Counted from the stretch's first letter, positions 8,066 to 17,131 are shown. The stretch is DNA of 64,000 bases from Pseudonocardia thermophila (GCF_900142365.1 NZ_FRAP01000013.1:124001-188000); one strand, 5' to 3'. Numbers and translations are program-made. Notes: generated by a model from the sequence alone, not told the origin.

Positions 8066-9218
8066 GCCCGGAGTCTCCCACCGGGGCGCCCAGCCGACCG
8101 GTCAGGAGGTCGTGCAGGCGCGCCGCAGCCGCGTCCCAGGTCCACTCGGCGGCCATCCAGGCCCGACCGGTTGCGCCCATCGCCGCGGCGCGGTCCGGGT
8201 CGGCCAGCAGCCCGGCGACGGTCCGGGCGACCGCCGCCGGATCGCGCCCGTCGACGACCTCGCCGGTGCGCCCCGGCCGCACCGTCTCGGGAGCGCCGCC
8301 GGACCGGCCCGCCACCACCGGTACCCCGCACGCCGCCGCCTCGAGGAACGTGATTCCCAGCCCTTCGACGTCGAGGCCGCCGCCGCGGGTGCGGCACGGC
8401 ATCGCGAACACGTCACCCACGGCCTGGTGGGCGGGCAGCTCAGCGGGCGGCACGGCCCCGGCGAACACCACGGCGTCGGCCACTCCGGCCGACGCGGCCA
8501 GCTTGCGCAGCCGGCCGGCGTCGGGGCCGTCGCCGACGAGCAGCAACCGCGCCCCCGGCACCGCGGCCCGGATCCGCGGCAGCGCCCGCACGAGCACGTC
8601 CTGGCCCTTGCGCGCCACGAGCCGGCCCACGCAGACGACGAGCGGTGCGGAGCCGATGCGGTAGCGGCAGCGCAGCTCCTCGCGCGCCCCGGGGTCGGGC
8701 CGGAAGACGGCGGTGTCCACCCCGGGCCGCAGCAGCTCCAGCACCGCCTCCGGTCCGCAGGCCGGGGCGAGCCGCCGCCGCGTGTACCGCGAGACGACGG
8801 TCAGAACGTCCGCGGTCGAGGCGATCCGGCGCAGCGCCTGCCGGCCGCCGGGCAGCATCGACCAGCCGATCTCGTGCCCATGGGTGCTGGCCACGATCCG
8901 CTCGACACCGGCCCGGCGGCGCAGTCCGGGACCGAGCAGGCCCAGCGGGGCGGCCGCGCCGAACCACACGGTCTCGACGCCGTGGGCGCGGGCGAGCGCC
9001 GCGGCGCGCGCGGCCACGTCCGGCAGCGGGAGCAGCAGGCTCGTGGCGTGCCGGTGCACCGGGTAGGGCTGCTGTGCGTCGTGCTCGGCGGCACCCGGCC
9101 AGGTCGAGGCGTACACGACCAGCTCTCCGGGGGGCAGCCGGTCGGCGAGCGCCTGCAGGTAGGACTGGATACCGCCGACCCGCGGCGGGAAGTCGTTGGT
9201 GACGAGCAGCGTCGGCAC
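8052..9218 (-). CDS. pimB: Phosphatidylinositol mannosyltransferase PimB
   Basis: A 388-residue GT-B glycosyltransferase of family GT4. The N-terminal domain has the acceptor-side GGIQSY loop (15-20); the C-terminal domain has VGRLVARKGQDVLVRALP and the donor-binding EX7E segment in EGLGITFLEAAACG followed by PVVAGRSGGAPETV. It adds the second mannose, from GDP-mannose, to PIM1 on the inner membrane face, the second step to phosphatidylinositol mannosides and lipoarabinomannan-type glycolipids. Identity rests on motif pattern plus the exact neighbourhood of Rv2188c (SRPBCC genes on one side, NlpC/P60 hydrolase on the other). The start GTG is six bases after a TAGCGT box: a leaderless mRNA. 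Confidence 0.85.
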   Translation of the reverse strand: MPTLLVTNDFPPRVGGIQSYLQALADRLPPGELVVYASTWPGAAEHDAQQPYPVHRHATSLLLPLPDVAARAAALARAHGVETVWFGAAAPLGLLGPGLRRRAGVERIVASTHGHEIGWSMLPGGRQALRRIASTADVLTVVSRYTRRRLAPACGPEAVLELLRPGVDTAVFRPDPGAREELRCRYRIGSAPLVVCVGRLVARKGQDVLVRALPRIRAAVPGARLLLVGDGPDAGRLRKLAASAGVADAVVFAGAVPPAELPAHQAVGDVFAMPCRTRGGGLDVEGLGITFLEAAACGVPVVAGRSGGAPETVRPGRTGEVVDGRDPAAVARTVAGLLADPDRAAAMGATGRAWMAAEWTWDAAAARLHDLLTGRLGAPVGDSGHALG

Positions 9219-9224
9219 ACGCCG

Positions 9225-9230
9225 ACGCTA
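9225..9230 (-). promoter_or_regulatory. Leaderless -10 box TAGCGT for pimB
   Basis: TAGCGT on the minus strand, six bases before the GTG at 9218. Confidence 0.55.
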
Positions 9231-9322
9231 TCGCCCGGCTCGGGAGCGGGGGCGGCGACCGGCTGGTGGGCCGGTCGCCGCCCAGCGCCCTGGGGAGCGG
9301 ACTTGGCTCGAAGGCGCTCCGG

Positions 9323-10402
9323 CTACAGCCGCCGGGCGCCGGAGAAGACCTTGGGGTTCACCTTCTGGAACTTCACGACGTCGCCGCTCTCGGGCGCGTT
9401 GATGAACAGCCCGTTCCCGGCGTAGATGCCGACGTGGCTGACCGGGTTGTAGTAGAAGACCAGGTCACCGGGCTGCAGCTCGTCCCACGACACCGGTCGG
9501 CCGACGGTGGCCTGCGCGCTGCTCGACCGCGGCAGGGTGACGCCGGCCTGCTTGAACGCCCAGGATGTGAGACCGGAGCAGTCGTAGCCGTTCGGGCCGG
9601 ACGCGCCCCAGATGTAGGGCTTGCCGACCTGGGTGGCCGCCGCCCGCAGCGCCACCAGCCCGACGCTGCTGCCGGAGGGGAGCGCAGGGGTCGCCGCACC
9701 GTTGGCGGTGCGGGCGCGCCGCTCTGCCGGACTGAGCCGGTCGAGCAGCTTCTCCGCCTCGTCGATGCGGATCTCGGCCTCGCGCTTGCGCTTGGCCAGC
9801 TCCTGCTCTGCGGCCTCTGCCGCTTCGACGGCGGCCTGGGCGCGCTTGACCGCCGCGTCAGCCTCCTCCACGGCCCGCCGCGTGGTCTCCACGACCGCGA
9901 GCAGCCGGTCGAGGACCTCCTTGTGGTCGGCGGCCAGCGTGTGCAGCGCCGACATCTGGTCGAGGAACTCCTGCGGGTCGTGGCTGTCGAGCAGGGCGCT
10001 GAACTGGTCGAGGTTGCTGTCCAGCGTCGACAGCGCGAAGACGTCGATCTCCCGGCGATAGGCCTCCTCGTCGGCCTTCGCCTTCTCCGCCGCCTCCTGC
10101 GCCGGGCCCACCGCCGCCTGCAGGTCCTCGACCTGCTCGCGCTTCGCGTTCAGATCGTCGGTCGCGGCGTGCCACTGCTCGGTGAGCGCTTCCGCTTCCT
10201 TCAGCACCTCGTCGAGGTGCTTCTGCGCCTCAGCCGCAGTGGTGGGCGTCGGCGGGCTCGGAGTGGGCGGCACGGGTTCCGCGAGCGCCGGGGAGGCGCC
10301 CACGGGAACGAGCACGAGCGCCACGATCGCAGCCACGGCGGCCGCCGGGACGCGGCGGAGCCACCGCGGGCGACCGGTCGGGGTACGCCGAAGCGTCGCC
10401 AC
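9323..10402 (-). CDS. Secreted NlpC/P60 peptidoglycan endopeptidase (RipC-like)
   Basis: A 359-residue exported hydrolase. Residues 1-41 are a signal peptide (Arg-rich start, hydrophobic core AAIVALVLVPVGA, cleavage after PALA). Residues about 55-215 are a long Ala/Glu/Lys coiled coil with heptads, as in RipA/RipC and CwlO, where it interacts with FtsEX. The C-terminal NlpC/P60 domain has catalytic C275 (GYDCSGL), H323 (SHVGIY) and N335 in place of the third polar residue. It cuts peptide stems of peptidoglycan during growth or division. The GTG at 10402 is chosen for the AAAGGAG site about 13 bases upstream and the signal peptide. It matches Rv2190c by position. A structured leader precedes it. 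Confidence 0.88.
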   Translation of the reverse strand: MATLRRTPTGRPRWLRRVPAAAVAAIVALVLVPVGASPALAEPVPPTPSPPTPTTAAEAQKHLDEVLKEAEALTEQWHAATDDLNAKREQVEDLQAAVGPAQEAAEKAKADEEAYRREIDVFALSTLDSNLDQFSALLDSHDPQEFLDQMSALHTLAADHKEVLDRLLAVVETTRRAVEEADAAVKRAQAAVEAAEAAEQELAKRKREAEIRIDEAEKLLDRLSPAERRARTANGAATPALPSGSSVGLVALRAAATQVGKPYIWGASGPNGYDCSGLTSWAFKQAGVTLPRSSSAQATVGRPVSWDELQPGDLVFYYNPVSHVGIYAGNGLFINAPESGDVVKFQKVNPKVFSGARRL

Positions 10403-10531
10403 GGGGAGCAATCTCTCCTTTCGGAGACCACCTGCCGTACCGTTCGGAGCAGAGGGGGAACCCGAACGGCCCAGTCTGGCGGTGACCTTGCGTCGCCTTC
10501 GGGGGTCGAATGGCTGACGGCCGCAAGGTCT
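10403..10531 (-). promoter_or_regulatory. Structured 5' leader of the NlpC/P60 gene
   Basis: From a predicted start near 10530 the leader forms a first hairpin with 9-bp perfect arms (10522-10530 and 10484-10492; GACCTTGCG), then a second with 8-bp arms (10462-10469 and 10440-10447; CCGTTCGG), then the ribosome site AAAGGAG. Such a leader invites RNA-level control. It lacks the GGGGAACC and GGGGUGAAUC blocks of the ydaO (cyclic di-AMP) riboswitch, which is the usual element before such genes. Confidence 0.45.
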
Positions 10532-10536
10532 CGGCG

Positions 10537-10565
10537 AGATTACGAGGGACGCGACGCGACGTCCA
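10537..10565 (-). promoter_or_regulatory. Promoter TGGACG-N17-TAATCT for the NlpC/P60 gene
   Basis: Minus-strand -35 TGGACG (10560-10565) and -10 TAATCT (10537-10542) with 17-base spacing. Transcription would begin at the first arm of the leader hairpin. Confidence 0.5.
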
Positions 10566-10653
10566 CACCCACCCCCGGTGCGCGTGTCGTCCGTCCGCAC
10601 AGCTCCCGTTGCGCCGACTGCGCACCGTTGCGACGAACGGCTACGCCGTTTCG

Positions 10654-10995
10654 CTACCCGACGTTGCGCTCCGTGCGCAGAACGTCAGTGGGGTATGACG
10701 CTCGGCGCGGATCCTCGGCCACCAACCGCAATCTCGGGATCAACCCTTGATCTGCGAGCAGGTCCAATGCTCGCCGCTCCGTTGCGCTGAACTGCACCGT
10801 GGGCGCGCCGGACGGCGCGTCCACGGGAATGAACCGCGTGTCCGGACCGATCGGACCAGGCTCGGCCGCCGGCCCCGAGGCGCGCTCGCGCCGACCGCGG
10901 ACCGGATCCTCCGGGGTGCTCAGCAACACGCCGATCACGCAGTCGCCGCACGCGATCCCGCGCACCGCGCACCTGTCGCAGTCGATGATCATCAT
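10654..10995 (-). CDS. Small conserved protein with paired CxxC motifs
   Basis: A 113-residue protein with CDRC (about residues 6-9) and CGDC (16-19) close together at the N-terminus, a linker of charged/Pro residues and a C-terminal helix-rich part (FSATERRALDLLADQGL). The four cysteines could hold one zinc or iron atom. Starts are two tandem ATG codons directly after a GGAGGC site; the second has the better spacing. It lies between the NYN-domain gene and the NlpC/P60 gene on the same strand; the NlpC/P60 promoter lies upstream of position 10566, beyond this gene's stop. Function unknown. Confidence 0.7.
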   Translation of the reverse strand: MMIIDCDRCAVRGIACGDCVIGVLLSTPEDPVRGRRERASGPAAEPGPIGPDTRFIPVDAPSGAPTVQFSATERRALDLLADQGLIPRLRLVAEDPRRASYPTDVLRTERNVG

Positions 10996-11110
10996 GCCTC
11001 CGTTCGGCCGGGGATCGACCTGGCAGGCACGCTAGGGACGAGCACCGACAGTCTTCCGGGACCGCGGCAACAGAGTGTGACTCAGACCACAATCCATGCT
11101 CGGGAAGATC

Positions 11111-11160
11111 CACGAACGGCACTTTCGTGAGCACCGATCCTCACGAAGGTGTCGTTCGTG
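11111..11160. repeat. Palindromic element, copy 1 (variant)
   Basis: Arms 11111-11130 (CACGAACGGCACTTTCGTGA) and 11141-11160 pair over 20 bases with two wobble positions and a 10-base loop. It lies 15 bases after the stop of the NYN-domain gene, a terminator position. It belongs to the same family as the elements at 39.9, 40.7, 49.6 and 52.0 kb. Confidence 0.75.
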
Positions 11161-11175
11161 AGGTCAGGACACAGA

Positions 11176-12606
11176 TCAGGGCCGGGTAAGGCGGGTCAGC
11201 AGCACCGCCGAGGGCACCGCGTACGCCCCGTGCTTGCGCACCGACGCCACCACGGCCCGGTCCGACGTCGCCACGAGGATCGGGCGGCCCTCCGGTTCGG
11301 CGGCCACCAGGGCGCGGATCACGTCGTCGGCGAGGACGCCGGGGTCGCTGAACAGCACCCGCAGCCCCCGCGCGCCCCGCGGCGGCGCGGTGACGACACC
11401 GGCCCCGTCGAACACCACGGTGATCTCCACCGAGGTGCGCGCCGCGAGCGCGGAGAGCTGGCCGACCAGCCGGGAGCGTTGGTCGGCCAGGGTCAGCTCG
11501 GGGTAGCCGGTCTTGCTGACGTTGTAGCCGTCGACGATGAGGTGCAGCGCCGGCACCGCGAGCACCGCGTCGAGGGCGGGCTGCGTCTCCACGATGGCGC
11601 CACGGTGCAGCACCGACGCGTTCTCGACGAGGTCGCCGGGCCGCGGCCCGCCCCCGCCGGTGACGCCCAGCTCCCGCCGCAGCCCCTCGACGGCGCCGCT
11701 CACGGCGTCGAGCAGCAGCGAAAGGCGCACCTCGTCGGCCTGCCGCGCCTCCCGCGCGGCCTGGCGGGCGGCCAGCACCTGCGCGGCCGCCCGGTCGGCG
11801 CGCTCCTTCTCGGCCTCTGCCCGGGCCCGTTCCTTGGCGACCTCCTCGGCGGCCCTCGCCAGCTGCTCTGCCGCCTCCGACCTGGCGGCCTCGGCGGCGG
11901 CCTCGGCGGCGGCCTGCGCCTCGACGGCCGTGCGCAGCCGGGCACCCTGCTCGGAGACCCGCCGGCGCAGCTGCTGGTACTCGTGCTCGCGCGCGGAGCC
12001 CGCCTCCCGCGCCTGCGCCCGCGCCTCCGCGAGCTCGCCGCGCAGCCGCTCCAGCTCCGCGGTCAGCTTCTCCACCCGCGACAGCGCCGCGTCCAGCTCC
12101 GCGCGCAGCTCGGCGGCCTCCCCCGCCCGCGCGGCCTCCGCCACGACCTGCGGCGCCTCCGGCAGCTCCCGCAGCACCGCGGCGGCCGCAGCGGTGCGGC
12201 GGTCGTCTGCGGAGGCGTCCAGCTCACCGGGCCGGTGCTCGTCCCACCACGCCACCACCGCCGTGCGGAACGCCGGCGACTCGGCCAGCTCGTGCAGCAG
12301 CGGCCCCGCGGCGAGCCTGGCCCGCTTCGCCGGGGCGAACCGCACGAACCGCCGCAGCCGCAGCGGCACCTCGGCCGGGGGCAGCCCGGTCAGCGCGGTG
12401 GACGCGGATTCGGCGATGCGGAGCCGGACCGGTTCGGGCAACCGGTCCCAGTCGACGGGAGGCACGTTCTCGGCAGCGGGTTCTGCAACGGGTTCTGCAT
12501 CGATCCCGTCCTCGGCTGGGGGGCGGCTCGTGGCCGGATCGGCGCCCCCCTCGCCGGTCCGGTCGCGGCCACCGTCGCCGAAGGACGGCTCAGGCAGCGC
12601 GGACAT
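11176..12606 (-). CDS. NYN-domain (PIN-like) RNA-binding protein with long coiled coil
   Basis: A 476-residue protein. After a polar N-terminus (1-55) there is a small helical domain (about 60-130), a long Ala/Glu/Arg coiled coil (about 160-310), and a C-terminal NYN domain (356-476) with the acidic set of PIN-like nucleases: D359 in VDGYN, D400 in FDGAG, D427/D428 in LADDV and D449 in TSDRAV. These residues usually hold a metal ion for RNA cleavage or binding, as in YacP/Rae1. The coiled coil suggests a dimer or a scaffold. A TAGCCT box six bases before the ATG marks a leaderless mRNA; the gene is divergent from the exonuclease gene next door. Confidence 0.82.
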   Translation of the reverse strand: MSALPEPSFGDGGRDRTGEGGADPATSRPPAEDGIDAEPVAEPAAENVPPVDWDRLPEPVRLRIAESASTALTGLPPAEVPLRLRRFVRFAPAKRARLAAGPLLHELAESPAFRTAVVAWWDEHRPGELDASADDRRTAAAAAVLRELPEAPQVVAEAARAGEAAELRAELDAALSRVEKLTAELERLRGELAEARAQAREAGSAREHEYQQLRRRVSEQGARLRTAVEAQAAAEAAAEAARSEAAEQLARAAEEVAKERARAEAEKERADRAAAQVLAARQAAREARQADEVRLSLLLDAVSGAVEGLRRELGVTGGGGPRPGDLVENASVLHRGAIVETQPALDAVLAVPALHLIVDGYNVSKTGYPELTLADQRSRLVGQLSALAARTSVEITVVFDGAGVVTAPPRGARGLRVLFSDPGVLADDVIRALVAAEPEGRPILVATSDRAVVASVRKHGAYAVPSAVLLTRLTRP

Positions 12607-12612
12607 TGCACC

Positions 12613-12618
12613 AGGCTA
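12613..12618 (-). promoter_or_regulatory. Leaderless -10 box TAGCCT for the NYN gene
   Basis: TAGCCT on the minus strand, six bases before the ATG at 12606. Confidence 0.55.
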
Positions 12619-12686
12619 GCGGCGTTCGGCGCCGAACACTGCGCGGACGGCGCGTTCGTCACCCGGGTTCTGTCGGGGGTGCCCGC

Positions 12687-12692
12687 TAGCGT
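12687..12692 (+). promoter_or_regulatory. Leaderless -10 box TAGCGT for the DnaQ/GIY-YIG gene
   Basis: TAGCGT eight bases before the GTG at 12701. With the divergent box at 12613 it bounds a 68-base shared promoter region. Confidence 0.5.
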
Positions 12693-12700
12693 CCGCCGCC

Positions 12701-14461
12701 GTGGTGCTCCTCGACAGCTCCCCTCCCGGCGTCCTCCCCCGCCGGCGCCCCGCCCGCCCCGGCCAGCTGTCGTTCGACGAGCTCGGCACCCCGCTGCGGG
12801 AGGTCACGTTCGTCGTGCTCGACCTGGAGACCACCGGCGGCTCCCACCGCGACGACGCGATCACCGAGATCGGCGCGGTGAAGGTGCGCGGCGGCGAGCA
12901 GCTTGGCGAGCTGGCCACGCTCGTCGATCCCGGACGTGGGCTGCCGCCGCAGGTGGTCGCGCTCACCGGCATCACCACCGCGATGGTGACCGGTGCGCCC
13001 CGCATCCAGGCCGTGCTGCCGACGCTCTTGGAGTTCCTGTCCGGCGCGGTGCTGGTCGCCCACAACGCCGCGTTCGACGTCGGGTTCCTCCGGGCCGCCT
13101 GCGAGCAGCACGGACACACCTGGCCACGGCCCCCGGTGCTGTGCACCGCCCGGCTCGCCCGCGCCGTGCTCTCCCGCGACGAGGCCCCCAGCGTGCGGCT
13201 GGGCGCGCTGGCCCGGCTGTTCGGGGCGGCCACCGCGCCGATCCACCGCGCGCTCGCCGACGCTCGCGCCACCGTCGACGTCCTGCACGGCCTGCTCGAA
13301 CGCGTGGGTAACGTCGGCGTGCAGAGCCTGGAGGAGCTGCTCGACCTCGCCCGCGAGTCCACCCCCCACCGCCCCACGACGGAGCAGCGGCGCAAGCGGG
13401 TCCTGGCCGAGTCGCTGCCGTCCGCGCCGGGCGTGTACCTGTTCCGCGGCGCCCGCGACGAGGTCCTCTACGTCGGTACGAGCGGTGACCTGCGCCGCCG
13501 CGTGCGCAGCTACTTCACCTCGGGCGAGCGGCGCAGACGGGTGCGCGACATGGTGGCGCAGGCCGAGCGCGTCGACTCGGTGGTGTGCGCGCACGCACTG
13601 GAGGCCGCCGTCCACGAGCTGCGGCTGATCGCTGGCCACCAGCCGCGCTACAACCGCCGCTCCCGCACGCCACTGCGCGCGTGGTGGGTCGCGCTCACCG
13701 CGGAGGCGTTCCCCCGGTTCTCGGTGGTCACCACGCCGCGGGACGGCGCGTTCGGCCCGTTCCGGTCCCGCCAGCAGGCGGTGGCCGCGATGGAGACCGT
13801 GCTCGACGCCGTCCCGCTGCGCTCGTGCACCCAGCGCATCCCGGCGAGGGGTGCGGCGGCGAGCCCGTGCGCGCTGCACGAGCTGGGCCGCTGCGGGGCG
13901 CCGTGCGCGGGCCTGCAGACCGTCGAGGAGTACGCACCCGCGGTGGCCGCGGCGACCGCGCTCGTCGAGGGCCGCGACGACGGGCCGCTGCGCCGCCTCG
14001 CCGACGAGGTCGCCGCGCTCGGGGAGAAGCAGCGCTACGAGGCCGCGGTGCGCCGCCGCGACCGCCTCGCCGGGCTGATCGTCGCGCTCACCCGCAGCCA
14101 GCGCCTGGCCGCGCTCGCCGCCGTCGACGAGCTGATCGGGGCCCGCCCCGACGGCACCGGCGGCTGGGAGATCGCCGTCATCCGGTGCGGGAGGCTGGCC
14201 GCGGCCGGGGTGGCCCGCCGCGGGGTGCCGCCGATGCCGGTGATCGACGCCCTGCGCGCGGGCGCCCAGACCGTCATCCCGGGTGACGGGCCGCTGCGCG
14301 GCGCCCCCGCCGAGGAGGTGTGGCTGCTGCACCGCTGGCTCTCCACCGGCGGCACCCGGCTCGTCCACTGCGAACCGGCCTGGGCCGAACCGGCCCGCAG
14401 CGCTGCCGCGTGGACGAGCTGGGCGGAGCGGGCGCGGCCGGTCGGCCCGCTCCCCGACTGA
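12701..14461 (+). CDS. DEDDh exonuclease fused to GIY-YIG (UvrC N-terminal-like) nuclease
   Basis: A 586-residue two-nuclease fusion. Residues about 35-205 are a DnaQ-type 3'-5' exonuclease: D41 and E43 in DLETTG, the HNAAFDVGFL block, and HRALADA with the last His/Asp. Residues about 240-330 are a GIY-YIG domain (GVYLFRGARDEVLYVGTS, R in DLRRRV) as in the N-terminal half of UvrC and in Cho. The remaining 250 residues include a short Cys-containing segment (CALHELGRCGAPCAGL), also seen in UvrC relatives. It likely acts in DNA repair. Rv2191 in M. tuberculosis has this same fusion and position. GTG start, leaderless -10 box eight bases upstream. Confidence 0.88.
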   Translation: MVLLDSSPPGVLPRRRPARPGQLSFDELGTPLREVTFVVLDLETTGGSHRDDAITEIGAVKVRGGEQLGELATLVDPGRGLPPQVVALTGITTAMVTGAPRIQAVLPTLLEFLSGAVLVAHNAAFDVGFLRAACEQHGHTWPRPPVLCTARLARAVLSRDEAPSVRLGALARLFGAATAPIHRALADARATVDVLHGLLERVGNVGVQSLEELLDLARESTPHRPTTEQRRKRVLAESLPSAPGVYLFRGARDEVLYVGTSGDLRRRVRSYFTSGERRRRVRDMVAQAERVDSVVCAHALEAAVHELRLIAGHQPRYNRRSRTPLRAWWVALTAEAFPRFSVVTTPRDGAFGPFRSRQQAVAAMETVLDAVPLRSCTQRIPARGAAASPCALHELGRCGAPCAGLQTVEEYAPAVAAATALVEGRDDGPLRRLADEVAALGEKQRYEAAVRRRDRLAGLIVALTRSQRLAALAAVDELIGARPDGTGGWEIAVIRCGRLAAAGVARRGVPPMPVIDALRAGAQTVIPGDGPLRGAPAEEVWLLHRWLSTGGTRLVHCEPAWAEPARSAAAWTSWAERARPVGPLPD

Positions 14462-14509
14462 CCCGCACGCCCGCGCTAGCCTGATCACACTCGACCGTGA
14501 GGAGCCTCC

Positions 14510-14788
14510 GTGATCACCGCGATCGTCCTGGTGCAGACCGTTGCCGACCGCATCCCCGAGACCGCGCAGGCGATCGCCGACCTCGACGGCGTGAGCGAGG
14601 TGTACTCCTGCGCAGGGGACGTCGACCTCATCGCCATCGTGAAGGTCCGCGAGCACGAGGAGCTGGCCGACGTGATCGCCGGCCGGCTCAGCAAGATCGA
14701 GGGCGTGGTGTCGACCGACACCCACATCGCCTTCCGCTCCTACTCGCGCGCCGACACCGAGGGCGGCTTCGCCATCGGGGTCGGCTAG
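14510..14788 (+). CDS. Stand-alone Lrp/AsnC ligand-binding (RAM) domain protein
   Basis: A 92-residue protein that is only the C-terminal alpha-beta sandwich of Lrp/AsnC regulators: ITAIVLVQTVADRIPETAQ, DGVSEVYSCAGDVDLIAIVKV and a final IAFRSY strand. There is no helix-turn-helix, so it cannot bind DNA alone. Such proteins form ring oligomers and bind amino acids; in actinomycetes a free-standing copy next to trpD is common. A role in sensing an amino acid for the adjacent trp gene is an inference from position. The GTG start follows GAGGAG at seven bases. Confidence 0.85.
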   Translation: MITAIVLVQTVADRIPETAQAIADLDGVSEVYSCAGDVDLIAIVKVREHEELADVIAGRLSKIEGVVSTDTHIAFRSYSRADTEGGFAIGVG

Positions 14789-14797
14789 CGGCGGTCG

Positions 14798-15859
14798 TCA
14801 GCGCAGCGCGCCGGAGACCTTGATCCAGGAGTCCAGCAGCTCCGCCGCCGCGCCCGAGTCGATGGCCCGCGCCGCCCGCTCCAGCGCGGGCGGGAACGCG
14901 GCGGCCAGATCGTCGGTCGCGCCCTCGAAGGCGACGAGCGCGCCGGCCGCGTTGAGCAGCACCGCGTCGCGCACCGGCCCCTGGGCGCCGGCCACCAGGT
15001 CGCGGAACACCCGCGCGTTGTGCTCGGGCGAACCGCCGCGCAGGTCCTCACGGGTGACCCGGGGGATGCCGAACGCGGCCGGGTCGAGCGTCTCGATGCG
15101 CACCTCGCCGTTCGCGACCACCCACACCGTGCTGGTGGTCGTGGTGGTCAGCTCGTCGAGGCCGTCGTCGCCGCGCACGACCAGCGCCGACGTGCCGCGG
15201 CCGGCGAACACCTGCGCGAGCACCGGCGCCATCCGCGCGTCGGCGCAGCCGGCCAGCACAGCGCTCGGCTGGCCGGGGTTGGTCAGCGGGCCGAGCACGT
15301 TGAACGCGGTCGGCAGGCCCAGCTCGCGCCGGACCGGGCCGGCGTGGCGGAACGAGGGGTGGAACACCGGGGCGAAGCAGAACCCGATGCCGACCTTCTC
15401 GACGGTCTCCTCGACCCCGGCGGGCGGCAGGTCGACGGCGACGCCGAGCGCCTCCAGCACGTCGGCCGCACCGCTGGACGAGGACGCGGCCCGGTTTCCG
15501 TGCTTGACCACGGGCGCGCCGGCCGCGGCGACCACGACGGCCGACATCGAGGAGATGTTGACGGTGTGCGCCTGGTCCCCGCCAGTGCCGACGATGTCGA
15601 CAGCGCGGCCGGAGACCCGCACTCGGCGGGCGTGCTCGAGCATCGCCTCGGCGAGCCCGGTGATCTCCGCGGGCGTCTCCCCCTTCGCGCGCAGGGCGAC
15701 GAGGAAGCCGGCGAGCTGCGCGGCGGAGGCCTCACCGCCGAGCACCTGGTTCATCACCCATGCGGTCTCGGCGGCGTCGAGGTCCTGCTTGCCGATCAAC
15801 CGCCCGATGAGCTTCGGCCAGGTCGGCGCGGCGCCCGGCCCGTCCGCCGCCGCGCTCAC
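14798..15859 (-). CDS. trpD: Anthranilate phosphoribosyltransferase
   Basis: A 353-residue enzyme of tryptophan synthesis that joins anthranilate and phosphoribosyl pyrophosphate. Family marks are clear: [15 protein letters not shown] (PRPP loop), [15 protein letters not shown] (the KHGN/SS motif), and [20 protein letters not shown] with the anthranilate-binding Arg. Length fits. The GTG start overlaps the stop of the receiver-like gene by four bases (GTGA), which fixes it. It is convergent with the RAM-domain gene, nine bases apart. Equivalent to Rv2192c in the ordered cluster. No other trp genes are in the window. Confidence 0.93.
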   Translation of the reverse strand: MSAAADGPGAAPTWPKLIGRLIGKQDLDAAETAWVMNQVLGGEASAAQLAGFLVALRAKGETPAEITGLAEAMLEHARRVRVSGRAVDIVGTGGDQAHTVNISSMSAVVVAAAGAPVVKHGNRAASSSSGAADVLEALGVAVDLPPAGVEETVEKVGIGFCFAPVFHPSFRHAGPVRRELGLPTAFNVLGPLTNPGQPSAVLAGCADARMAPVLAQVFAGRGTSALVVRGDDGLDELTTTTTSTVWVVANGEVRIETLDPAAFGIPRVTREDLRGGSPEHNARVFRDLVAGAQGPVRDAVLLNAAGALVAFEGATDDLAAAFPPALERAARAIDSGAAAELLDSWIKVSGALR

Positions 15860-16281
15860 GCCCGTGCCACGGTGCGCGCCGTGGAGCGGCGCAGCACCTC
15901 CGCGACCGTCTCGGCGGCGGCCAGCGGGTCGAGCGGGTGGACGAGCACGGCGTCGGCGAGCGACCAGGTGGCCAGCCAACGGTCGTCGCGCCGGCGGACC
16001 GTGATCACGATCGGCGGGCAGTCGTCGATCTCGTTCTTGAGCTGGCGCGACACACCCATCCCACCGGTGGGCTGCGCCTCGCCGTCGAGGATCAGCAGGT
16101 CGATCCCGCCGCGGTCGACGGCCAGGATGACGTCGGCCACGCCCTCGGCCTCGACGTACTTCACGCGCGGGAGATCGGGCGCCGGACGCCGGCCGACCGC
16201 GGTGATGATCGCGTCGCGGACCTCGGCACGGTGGCTGTAGACCAGGACGGTCAGGGACTGCGTCTCGGCAGGGCTCGTCAC
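15856..16281 (-). CDS. Receiver-domain-like protein
   Basis: A 141-residue protein with a response-regulator receiver fold: [20 protein letters not shown], an aspartate in [21 protein letters not shown] at the phospho-acceptor place, ITVRRRDD and a final helix. The acidic pair at the end of strand 1 (usually DD) is replaced by SHRAE, so phosphorylation is uncertain. There is no output domain. It shares a transcript with trpD through a GTGA overlap and is divergent from ctaE. The CAGGAGCGCCC site before the GTG supports the start. Such orphan receiver proteins often bind partner proteins; the partner is unknown. Confidence 0.75.
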   Translation of the reverse strand: MTSPAETQSLTVLVYSHRAEVRDAIITAVGRRPAPDLPRVKYVEAEGVADVILAVDRGGIDLLILDGEAQPTGGMGVSRQLKNEIDDCPPIVITVRRRDDRWLATWSLADAVLVHPLDPLAAAETVAEVLRRSTARTVARA

Positions 16282-16390
16282 GGGCGCTCCTGGTGAACTC
16301 GCGTGTCGCGCCGATCGACCGGCACGACTGGTCTGTCCGGAACTCTAGTGGGTGGTCGCTCGTTCTCATCTGGGCGGCTAGTGACGACCC

Positions 16391-16403
16391 CTACACGTTG
16401 TAG
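16391..16403. promoter_or_regulatory. Palindrome CTACACGTTGTAG upstream of ctaE
   Basis: A 13-base perfect dyad (CTACA-CGT-TGTAG) 20 bases before the ctaE ATG, in the divergent region between ctaE and the receiver-like gene. A possible operator; the regulator is unknown. Confidence 0.35.
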
Positions 16404-16422
16404 AAGTTCACCGGGGGCCATA

Positions 16423-17070
16423 ATGCCCCTCGTGACGACAGCCGCCCCCAACATCAGCGCGCGGATCCATTCGCTGAACCGGCCCAACCTGGTCAGCATC
16501 GGCACCATCGTCTGGCTGTCCAGCGAGCTGATGTTCTTCGCCGGGCTGTTCGCGATCTACTTCACCGCGCGCGCCCAGGTCGCGCCCGGTGAGCACTGGG
16601 TCCCCGCGACGCCCGAGTCCGCAGAGCTCGGCCTCTACGAGCCCGTCCTCAACGTCCCCTACGCGCTCGCCGTGACGATCGTGCTGGTGGCGTCCTCCTT
16701 CACGTGCCAGTTCGGCGTGTTCGCGGCCGAGCGCGGCGACGTGTTCGGGCTGCGCCGCTGGTACCTGCTCACGCTGGCGATGGGCACGTTCTTCGTGCTC
16801 GGTCAGGCCTACGAGTACTACATGCTGGCCTCACACGACGGCGTGACGCTGTCGTCGAGCGCGTACGGCACCGCCTTCTACCTGACGACCGGCTTCCACG
16901 GCCTGCACGTCACCGGTGGGCTCATCGCCTTCATCTACCTGCTGATCCGCACCCGGATGACGAAGTTCACGCCTCAGCAGGCGACCGCGGCGATCGTCGT
17001 GTCCTACTACTGGCACTTCGTCGACGTCGTGTGGATCGGCCTGTTCACGGTCATCTACTTCATCCGCTGA
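16423..17070 (+). CDS. ctaE: Cytochrome c oxidase (aa3) subunit III
   Basis: A 215-residue membrane protein with five predicted helices and the conserved actinobacterial blocks [71 protein letters not shown] and [15 protein letters not shown]. Subunit III supports the heme-copper subunits of aa3 oxidase, which in actinobacteria docks to the bcc complex as one supercomplex. The gene stands apart from subunits I/II and just before qcrCAB, the standard actinobacterial order (Rv2193). The ATG at 16423 is used; the GTG nine bases later would match the mycobacterial start. Confidence 0.93.
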   Translation: MPLVTTAAPNISARIHSLNRPNLVSIGTIVWLSSELMFFAGLFAIYFTARAQVAPGEHWVPATPESAELGLYEPVLNVPYALAVTIVLVASSFTCQFGVFAAERGDVFGLRRWYLLTLAMGTFFVLGQAYEYYMLASHDGVTLSSSAYGTAFYLTTGFHGLHVTGGLIAFIYLLIRTRMTKFTPQQATAAIVVSYYWHFVDVVWIGLFTVIYFIR

Positions 17071-17131
17071 GCCGCCCGCTGCTTTCTTCAGACCGCCCCA
17101 CCGACGATCAGAAGCTTGGAAGTCGCTGACG

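Noticed and set aside
10403..10620. ydaO-type cyclic di-AMP riboswitch before the NlpC/P60 gene
   Set aside because: A GTCAGCCA...GAAGGCGACG stretch recalls the GACAGCUAACC...AGGCG end of the motif, but the GGGGAACC and GGGGUGAAUC blocks are missing and the order does not fit.
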